Source of the DNA: Coriobacteriales bacterium
Lineage (GTDB): Bacteria; Actinomycetota; Coriobacteriia; Coriobacteriales; UBA8131
Assembly: GCA_031268525.1 (NCBI GenBank)
Contig: JAIRXA010000093.1
Coordinates: forward strand, 1 to 5,798
Direction of reading: 5' to 3'
DNA length: 5,798 nucleotides
Shown one piece after another: positions 1-4,339 of this stretch. The stretch's first letter is position 1; every line of letters starts with the position of its first letter. The notes beneath the pieces were generated by a model that was given only the letters and a program-made list of their open reading frames with translations, ran no database searches and was not told the DNA's origin. Position numbers and translations under genes: made by a program.

Positions 1-210
1 GGAGCATACGATTTGGAACAAATGCTGCTCAGTACCAGACCTATTGCTGAGACATTGATGTTAGAGGAGAAAATCATCCCAGCGACAGTAGATTATCTGA
101 GTAACCTGCTGGTAGGCCCTTGGCCAGAAGAGGATTTTGTGATTGTGCCGCCAGAGACGTTGATAACGGACTTTCCGCTCAAAGCAGAGTCGTCAACAAT
201 GCTCCAGTAA
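1..210 (+). CDS. C-terminal fragment of an unidentified protein (5' end outside window)
   Basis: The frame is open from the first base (residues GAYDLEQ...) to a TAA at 208-210, giving 69 visible residues, so this is the end of a gene that starts upstream. The TTG at 13 has no ribosome binding site and is probably internal. The segment VIVPPETLIT followed by a short polar tail resembles the last strand of periplasmic-binding-protein-like sensor domains (LacI/sugar-binding type), which often end in a 'vPpeLit' motif. That is only a resemblance, and the function cannot be assigned from 69 residues. G+C is low for the window (28 of 60 bases at 61-120). The gene converges on the methyltransferase gene, with an 83-bp repeat-filled gap between the stops. 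Confidence 0.55.
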   Translation, partial: GAYDLEQMLLSTRPIAETLMLEEKIIPATVDYLSNLLVGPWPEEDFVIVPPETLITDFPLKAESSTMLQ

Positions 211-235
211 TGAAGGGGTATTTGCTTTGGTTGGC

Positions 236-293
236 CATTGGCACCATTGGTACCATTGAGCACCATTGGCATCATCATTGAGCCTCATTGGCA
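236..293. repeat. Imperfect tandem array of six CATTG units
   Basis: CATTG starts at 236, 245, 254, 264, 276 and 286, a spacing of 9, 9, 10, 12 and 10 bp. The fuller unit is close to CCATTGGCA, with variants ending GTA, AGCA and GCATCAT. The array fills most of the gap between two convergent stop codons and ends directly beside the methyltransferase stop. It includes the 8-bp palindrome TGGTACCA at 248-255. No strong stem followed by a T-run is visible, so it does not look like an intrinsic terminator. The near-helical period would place the units on roughly one face of the DNA, but protein binding is only an inference. Confidence 0.8.
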
Positions 294-1094
294 TTATCCT
301 AATTTCAGATGGACGAGAATGGCTCTCTTCTTATCGTCAACGACCTTCATGGCGATGCGTGTATAGAGCCCCAGCTTCCTTTTGAGTATTTTTCGTGCGT
401 CGGTAAAAAAGGGACGCTCCTCAATCAGGGCCACAGACATTCTTTTTGCAAATTCAGCGCTGTCGTTGATGAAGAACTGCATGAGCGCTTGGGTATTTCC
501 GGTTTTTTGCACATAGTTATTCGCGTAGCGGATGCCCGTCTCGTTCGTGGTATCAAATATCAGTTCCGCGTCTTCGAACAGGGTGCGGGCATCGGCAATG
601 AAGTCCCCGACCTTCTCCTCGGTAAGATACTGAAAAACTCCTGAAGCAATCAGGAGCGTTGGCAGGGATGTGTCAAGCGCTTCTGTCCATGTCATATCAA
701 GCAAGTCGCTGCCAATCAGAACTTCATGTGGATTCTCTCCAAGCGCAGAGCGTCTGGCGGCGATGACATCCGGCACATCTATCTCATAAAAGAACGCATC
801 GTTTTTGTTGAGCCGGTAATAGGCCGTCTCAAGCCCTGCGCCGAGATACACGATGTTACATTTCGCATGTTTTGCGATGAACGCCGTGGTCATTGCGTCC
901 ATGTTGTAATATCGTGCGACTGAGGCCATCAATGAATACTCAGACGATTTTTCCCGTATGCCGTTGTCGGGTATATGCTCTTCCAGCGACAGCGCTTTCG
1001 CGTCATAAAAATATTCGGGAAACTTCTTTGACGCAAAAATACGCGCTTCCAAAGGGATAAATAAGGTATCCGCCACTCCCTGCAAGGTATTCAT
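294..1094 (-). CDS. Class I SAM-dependent methyltransferase, LCMT/TcmP-like
   Basis: The product is a predicted cytosolic 266-residue methyltransferase. The SAM-binding glycine motif is YLGAGLET at residues 83-90, matching the 'xLGAGLDTR' signature of the leucine carboxyl methyltransferase/TcmP-type O-methyltransferase family. The acidic residue that would contact the SAM ribose lies in YEIDVPDV (103-110), a second acidic site is GSDLLD (128-133), and LLIASGVFQYLTEE (147-160) matches the family's post-motif II 'aeGvlxYL' segment. The N-terminal helical cap and a lysine-rich C-terminus are present, so the protein looks complete. The ATG at 1094 is chosen because GGGAAGAAG ends 5 nt upstream of it; the frame stays open to 1286 only because the upstream DNA lacks stops. 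The substrate is unknown: the family covers carboxyl and hydroxyl methylation of small molecules or proteins, and no biosynthetic neighbours help. It is divergent from dnaG and appears monocistronic. G+C is about 48-50% in sampled lines, lower than dnaG. Confidence 0.85.
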   Translation of the reverse strand: MNTLQGVADTLFIPLEARIFASKKFPEYFYDAKALSLEEHIPDNGIREKSSEYSLMASVARYYNMDAMTTAFIAKHAKCNIVYLGAGLETAYYRLNKNDAFFYEIDVPDVIAARRSALGENPHEVLIGSDLLDMTWTEALDTSLPTLLIASGVFQYLTEEKVGDFIADARTLFEDAELIFDTTNETGIRYANNYVQKTGNTQALMQFFINDSAEFAKRMSVALIEERPFFTDARKILKRKLGLYTRIAMKVVDDKKRAILVHLKLG

Positions 1095-1149
1095 AGATGC
1101 TTCTTCCCGAAACCTACCGTCAACACTCCATCGCCTCCCAAGCGCCCAA

Positions 1150-1158
1150 AGTATACCA
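1150..1158 (-). promoter_or_regulatory. Candidate extended -10 promoter of the methyltransferase gene
   Basis: On the minus strand TGG (1158-1156) precedes TATACT (1155-1150), an extended -10 element with one mismatch to TATAAT. Transcription would start near 1143, leaving a leader of about 49 nt that contains the GGGAAGAAG ribosome binding site. No good -35 hexamer lies 16-18 bp upstream (the sequence there is near AAACCG), so the promoter would rely on the extended -10 or on an activator. Identified by eye. Confidence 0.5.
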
Positions 1159-1180
1159 TCTTGTCTTGGCTGCGGTTTTG

Positions 1181-1212
1181 GTCCAAGTGGGTGGCAGTCC
1201 AAGAGGGTGGCA
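1181..1212. repeat. Tandem pair of 16-bp direct repeats
   Basis: GTCCAAGTGGGTGGCA at 1181-1196 is followed immediately by GTCCAAGAGGGTGGCA at 1197-1212, a match of 15 of 16. Relative to the predicted methyltransferase start site near 1143, the pair occupies about -38 to -69, where activators commonly bind when the -35 is poor. A binding role is inferred. The pair may equally be a recent local duplication. Confidence 0.75.
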
Positions 1213-1215
1213 GTG

Positions 1216-1233
1216 CGCTGACCCTGGGCAGCG
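1216..1233. promoter_or_regulatory. 18-bp operator-like dyad
   Basis: CGCTGACCCTGGGCAGCG has two-fold symmetry at 7 of 9 half-site positions (outer arms CGCTG/CAGCG and inner CC/GG). It lies between the 16-bp direct repeats and the 9-bp units in the divergent region, and could be a binding site for a dimeric regulator of either gene. No known operator was recognised. Confidence 0.35.
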
Positions 1234-1274
1234 ATATACGCGAGCGATACATGCGCGCGATACACGCGATACAC
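1231..1274. repeat. Four copies of a GCGATACAC-type 9-bp unit
   Basis: GCGATATAC (1231), GCGATACAT (1244), GCGATACAC (1257) and GCGATACAC (1266) start 13, 13 and 9 bp apart. The first two carry a 4-base tail (GCGA or GCGC) and the last two are perfectly tandem. They lie about 55-100 bp upstream of the dnaG start. Repeated same-strand units look iteron-like, but nothing else here suggests a replication origin. A regulatory site or simple tandem expansion is more likely. Confidence 0.7.
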
Positions 1275-1317
1275 GACCTCTCTCATTTCATCCGCGTCCC
1301 CCTGTCTGCCATTGCGC

Positions 1318-1323
1318 TATCAT
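1318..1323 (+). promoter_or_regulatory. Candidate -10 of dnaG, positioned for a leaderless mRNA
   Basis: TATCAT at 1318-1323 fits the relaxed actinobacterial -10 (TAnnnT) and lies 6 nt before the A of the dnaG ATG at 1330, so transcription could start on the start codon itself. No Shine-Dalgarno-like purine run lies between 1310 and 1329, unlike the other three complete genes here. The -35 region near 1295-1300 (CGTCCC) is not a recognisable match, which limits confidence. Confidence 0.4.
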
Positions 1324-1329
1324 GGCTTT

Positions 1330-3345
1330 ATGATTTCTGAGGATGACATCCGTAAGGTGCGTGACGCCACCGATCTGGTTTCACTCGTGGGTGAGCAGGT
1401 TGTGTTGCGTCAGCGCAACCGTGAATTTTGGGGTAATTGCCCCTTTCATAACGAGAAAACCCCCTCGTTCAAGGTCGATCCAGCTACGCAGTTCTATCAC
1501 TGTTTCGGTTGTGGTGAGGGTGGCGATGCTTTCAAGTTTGTGATGAAGACCGAAGGTGTTGAGTTTCCTGAAGCCGTGCGTATCCTCGCCCAGAGGGTCA
1601 ACGTCGAGCTCTCAGAAGATCGCGGTGAGGAGGGAGCAGGGGCTACCAAGGGTAAAAAGGCTCGTCTCTATGAGGTCTGCGCTGAGACCGCCGCCTTCTA
1701 CCATCAGAATCTGATGCGTACCAAATCGCCAGCCACTGACCATGCCCGCGCCTATCTGGCGGGCCGCGACATGGGTGGCGACATCGCGCGCGCATGGAAG
1801 CTCGGATATTCCCCCGGCAGGGGAGAGCTGGTACGCCATCTCAGCCAAAAGGGTTTTACCAGCACGGAGATGATTGACGCCAATGTCGCCTATCGGCGCG
1901 AGGGACGCAGCGGCATTACCGATCGCTTCTATGAGCGCGTGATCTTTCCCATCAGCGACCTGCAGGGGCGGGTCATTGCCTTCGGGGGCCGCATTCTCGG
2001 CGATAACGGGCCCAAATACCTCAACAGTGCCGAGACGCTCCTGTTTCACAAGGGAAGCAACCTGTTCGCCATCGACCATGCGAAGGCAAGTATCACCGCC
2101 CGAGGTATAGCTATTGTAGTCGAAGGCTATACCGATGTCATTGCCATGCATCAGGCTGGTTTTACCAATACGGTGGCGACACTGGGCACGGCGCTGACCG
2201 CCCAACACATCAAACTGCTGGCGCGCTTTGCCAGACGTGTCGTGCTGCTCTTTGATGGAGATGAGGCTGGGCAACGTGCTGCAACCCGAGCGGCAGATCT
2301 GATTCCGGTCGCCGTCTCTCCTGAAGCTGGCAACAAGGCCGATCTTTTCGTCGCGGTTTTGCCGGGTACGTCTGATCCCGCCGAGCTCTGTGCTGCGCAG
2401 GAAGTGGAAGACTTTGATGGCGCAAACGGCGCCGAAGCCATGCAGCAGGTGCTTGACAGGGCCGTGCCTCTGCTACGTTTCGCCCTCGACCGCCGTCTGG
2501 CGACCTGGAACATCAAACAGCCCGAGTCGCGCGCGCGCGCACTCGACGATGTTGTGCGGCTGCTCGTGCCCGTCAAAGGGACGTTGCAGGCGGCCGATTA
2601 CGTCAGCTACCTTGCCGATGTCTTTCTGGTGGACAAGACGGAGGTGAGCAAGGTTCTCGATCGCGCTAAACCGCTGCTCACCCAGCAGGGCGGTGCGCGG
2701 GCCAAACAGGGCGGCACACAGAACCAGCAGAACCAGCGGGTTCGATCAACCCAGCAGGGCGACGCACAGAATCAACAGAATCAACAGACCCAGCAGAGCC
2801 ACGCCCAGCAGCAGGGCGCACGCATTTCTCCAACAGAGCATCTCGATGAGCAGCGCCAGACTTCCCCGACGAACAACCTCGCTTCAGCGATCATCTACGA
2901 GCGGGAACTGCTCTTACTCTACATCGAAAAGCCTGAGGTACGTGAGCGCCTACGCGAGGCCTTTGGTCGCATCGAGTGGCTTGACGAGATCAACAGCCAG
3001 ATCTCCGAGGTTCTGCTCCATGCGGGTGCAGGGGAGAGCAGCTCCGATTTGCTCTCTCTCATCACGGTGCGCGTGCCCGAGGCCAGCTCGGCGCTCTCGG
3101 CAACCAGACTCTTCGAGTTCGGCGAGATGTCGCCCCAGCGTCTTGCAGGGATGCTCATGTACTCCCTGCGCGAGGGTCAGCTGACTCAACAGATACGAGC
3201 AGGTAAAGCCAGTCTCCGTCTCATGGACACAGACAAACCGGGCTACGATGAGCTTTATCAGCAGATCGTAGCCCTTCAGCAGGAATTATCCGAGCTCAAA
3301 AAGCGCACTCAGGCCGCATCGAACCCGCAGCGCCAGGGCGCATAG
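1330..3345 (+). CDS. dnaG: DNA primase DnaG
   Basis: DnaG synthesises the short RNA primers used at the replication fork, working with the replicative helicase DnaB. The protein has 671 residues, somewhat longer than the roughly 580-600 typical of the family. The N-terminal zinc-binding domain has ligands C37, H40, C58 and C61. The RNA-polymerase-like core includes RFYERVIFPI (199-208), NGPKYLNS (226-233) and HKG (240-242). The Toprim metal site is EGYTD (E265, D269) plus DGDEAG (D309, D311). The usual LPxGxDP motif is varied to LPGTSDP (344-350). A Gln/Asn-rich linker at about 451-497 separates the core from a C-terminal helical segment (about 518-660) expected to bind DnaB. The ATG at 1330 gives the family-typical start MISEDDIRKV; an in-frame TTG at 1312 has no ribosome binding site and would add six residues. 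The gene is convergent with the SDR gene and divergent from the methyltransferase gene, so it is not in the usual dnaG-rpoD order. Confidence 0.97.
   Translation: MISEDDIRKVRDATDLVSLVGEQVVLRQRNREFWGNCPFHNEKTPSFKVDPATQFYHCFGCGEGGDAFKFVMKTEGVEFPEAVRILAQRVNVELSEDRGEEGAGATKGKKARLYEVCAETAAFYHQNLMRTKSPATDHARAYLAGRDMGGDIARAWKLGYSPGRGELVRHLSQKGFTSTEMIDANVAYRREGRSGITDRFYERVIFPISDLQGRVIAFGGRILGDNGPKYLNSAETLLFHKGSNLFAIDHAKASITARGIAIVVEGYTDVIAMHQAGFTNTVATLGTALTAQHIKLLARFARRVVLLFDGDEAGQRAATRAADLIPVAVSPEAGNKADLFVAVLPGTSDPAELCAAQEVEDFDGANGAEAMQQVLDRAVPLLRFALDRRLATWNIKQPESRARALDDVVRLLVPVKGTLQAADYVSYLADVFLVDKTEVSKVLDRAKPLLTQQGGARAKQGGTQNQQNQRVRSTQQGDAQNQQNQQTQQSHAQQQGARISPTEHLDEQRQTSPTNNLASAIIYERELLLLYIEKPEVRERLREAFGRIEWLDEINSQISEVLLHAGAGESSSDLLSLITVRVPEASSALSATRLFEFGEMSPQRLAGMLMYSLREGQLTQQIRAGKASLRLMDTDKPGYDELYQQIVALQQELSELKKRTQAASNPQRQGA
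2680..2820 (+). repeat. Degenerate Gln/Asn-rich repeat coding for the DnaG linker
   Basis: Codons 451-497 of dnaG encode repeated blocks of the type TQQGxAQNQQNQ. TQQG occurs at 451-454 and 474-477, TQQS at 487-490, and QNQQNQ at 464-469 and 480-485. The DNA mixes CAG/CAA and AAC/AAT codons (CCAGCAG and ATCAACAG motifs recur), so the protein repeat persists beyond exact nucleotide identity. The segment falls between the catalytic core and the helicase-binding domain and accounts for much of the extra length of this primase. It is probably disordered. Confidence 0.75.
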
Positions 3346-3359
3346 GGCGCCCTGGCTGC
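3327..3359. terminator. Hairpin overlapping the dnaG stop codon, possible bidirectional terminator
   Basis: CCAGGGCGC (3333-3341) pairs perfectly with GCGCCCTGG (3347-3355) around a 5-nt loop holding most of the TAG stop. Beyond a 2-nt bulge (3331-3332), GCAG (3327-3330) pairs with CTGC (3356-3359), giving 13 bp in total, nearly all G:C. There is no T-run on either side, so it is not a canonical intrinsic terminator. Its position between convergent genes only 34 bp apart suggests transcript-end formation or 3'-end protection for both. The stem is seen in sequence; the role is inferred. Confidence 0.4.
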
Positions 3360-3379
3360 AGAGTCGGCCGCTATAGTAT

Positions 3380-4150
3380 CTACAGAGCGGTCCATCCGCC
3401 GTCGATGCTGAGCAGCTGACCGGTGGTGTAACTGGAGGAGTCGGAGGCAAAGTAGATGACGGCGCCGTCCAGCTCGCCTGGCTTGCCGGGACGACCCATG
3501 GGGCAGAACATCTTGATCAGGCCGAGGAACTTCTCGTCGTTGATGCTCTTGGCGGTCATCTCGCTCTCAAAGTAGGCGGGACCGATGGCGTTGACCGTGA
3601 TGCCGTACTGCGCCCACTCGTTGGCAAGATCCTTGGTCAGCATGCGCACGCCGCCTTTGGAAGAAGTGTAGCCGCTGATGGCCAGCCCCTTCATGGCGAC
3701 GCTGGAGTGGATGGAGCCGAGGTTGATGATGCGGCCGTAGTTCTGCTCGATCATCACCTTTCCAACCTCGCGCGCCACATAGTAGACGGCGTTCAGGTTC
3801 GTATCGATAACCGCCTTCCAGTCCTCGTCACTCTGATCCTGAGCGGCCGCAACGCGGGCGGTGCCAGCGTTGTTGATGAGAATGTCGATGCGGCCAAAGA
3901 AGTCCTTGATGGCGCCTACGGTCTCGACGATCTGGGCGGTGTCGAGCACATCGCAGGTCTTGGCGAAGACCCTGACGCCGTAGGTGGCTTCGATGTCGGC
4001 CTTGACCTCGTCAAGTTTCTCCTGGCGACGCGCAACGATGGCGATATCGGCGCCCTGGCCAGCAAGAGCTTTGGCAAGTTGTACGCCAAGACCCGAGGAA
4101 GCCCCCGTGACAAGGGCCACCTTTCCGCTCAAATCAAACAGATCACTCAT
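3380..4150 (-). CDS. Short-chain dehydrogenase/reductase, gluconate 5-dehydrogenase-like
   Basis: This is a cytosolic NAD(P)-dependent oxidoreductase of 256 residues, the usual classical SDR length. The cofactor loop is TGASSGLG (15-22), followed by NNAG (93-96), structural Asn118 in DTNLN, active-site YTSSK (Y161, K165) and the C-terminal SIDGG (248-252). Arg41-Arg42 after the second strand favour NADP(H) over NAD, by family rule. NAIGPAYFESEM (187-198) and the GGVRMLTKDLANEWA segment (166-180) resemble gluconate 5-dehydrogenases, but close relatives act on many sugars, sterols and acyl groups, so the substrate stays open. The catalytic serine is odd: Ser146 lies 15 residues before Tyr161 where 13 is typical. 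The ATG at 4150 has GAAAGGA (4163-4157) 6 nt upstream. The frame continues upstream to 4204 without a usable start. The gene lies 189 bp downstream of rpoD on the same strand and may have its own promoter. Confidence 0.92.
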   Translation of the reverse strand: MSDLFDLSGKVALVTGASSGLGVQLAKALAGQGADIAIVARRQEKLDEVKADIEATYGVRVFAKTCDVLDTAQIVETVGAIKDFFGRIDILINNAGTARVAAAQDQSDEDWKAVIDTNLNAVYYVAREVGKVMIEQNYGRIINLGSIHSSVAMKGLAISGYTSSKGGVRMLTKDLANEWAQYGITVNAIGPAYFESEMTAKSINDEKFLGLIKMFCPMGRPGKPGELDGAVIYFASDSSSYTTGQLLSIDGGWTAL

Positions 4151-4188
4151 GGTACATCCTTTCGATAAGGCCTTTCGGGCCACGACAC

Positions 4189-4213
4189 ACAATGGGTAAA
4201 ACAATGGGTTAAA
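4189..4213. repeat. Tandem operator-like repeat upstream of the SDR gene
   Basis: ACAATGGGTAAA (4189-4200) is followed immediately by ACAATGGGTTAAA (4201-4213). The second copy differs only by one extra T. On the SDR coding strand the pair lies about 39-63 nt before the start codon and overlaps the candidate promoter, a placement that suits a repressor or activator site. No known regulator motif was recognised. Confidence 0.6.
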
Positions 4214-4223
4214 TCGCTTTCAA
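4195..4223 (-). promoter_or_regulatory. Weak candidate promoter for the SDR gene
   Basis: On the minus strand TTGAAA (4223-4218) is a good -35, and a 17-nt spacer leads to TTTACC (4200-4195), a poor -10. If used, transcription would start near 4188, leaving a leader of about 38 nt with the GAAAGGA site. The main support is its overlap with the tandem repeat. Read-through from rpoD is an alternative. Confidence 0.25.
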
Positions 4224-4282
4224 TGATACCGTGTGGTGCCCTTTGGGCCACGGCATACCAAGGCTCAACCCTGCCAATGACA

Positions 4283-4323
4283 CCCCTTTTGAGGGGAGCG
4301 GGATATTCCGACAATGATGTCGG
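4283..4323 (-). other. Two small hairpins downstream of rpoD
   Basis: CCGACA/TGTCGG around ATGA (4308-4323) is a perfect 6-bp stem. CCCCT/AGGGG around a 4-nt loop (4283-4296) is a 5-bp stem. Both lie within about 60 nt after the rpoD stop. Neither is followed by a U-tract on the minus strand, so they are weak termination or 3'-end protection candidates at best. Confidence 0.35.
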
Positions 4324-4339
4324 CGTCTGTTTCCCCAGC

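Larger units (their letters stand above)
4170..4258. repeat. 21-bp direct repeat pair at 4170-4190 and 4238-4258
   Basis: The two copies match at 17 of 21 positions and share the core GGGCCACG. They begin 68 bp apart and bracket a segment containing a tandem repeat (4189-4213). Each copy also holds a small dyad (GGCC with GGCC around TTTCG; GCCC with GGGC around TTT). They could be paired regulatory sites or the remains of a local duplication. No transposon features accompany them. Confidence 0.5.

Noticed and set aside
236..293. CRISPR array
   Set aside because: The units are only 5-10 bp with no regular spacers and no cas genes in view.
1231..1274. Replication origin or plasmid iterons
   Set aside because: There are no DnaA boxes, AT-rich unwinding region or initiator gene alongside; the unit is GC-rich and the context is chromosomal housekeeping.
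1095..1286. In-frame N-terminal extension of the methyltransferase by 64 residues
   Set aside because: It would cover the promoter and repeats, it has no family similarity, and a good ribosome binding site serves the ATG at 1094.
1612..2274. 220-residue minus-strand open frame inside dnaG
   Set aside because: It lies wholly antisense to a conserved gene, its product shows no recognisable motif, and high G+C readily creates such frames.
2528..2542. Alternating CG run in dnaG as a Z-DNA element
   Set aside because: Six CG dinucleotides arise from Ser-Arg-Ala-Arg-Ala codons in a G+C-rich gene; coding explains it adequately.
4151..4204. In-frame N-terminal extension of the SDR by 18 residues
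   Set aside because: Classical SDRs start close to the cofactor loop, and GAAAGGA precisely serves the ATG at 4150.
4283..4323. Canonical intrinsic terminator after rpoD
   Set aside because: The stems are short and no U-tract follows either on the minus strand, so they are reported only as hairpins.
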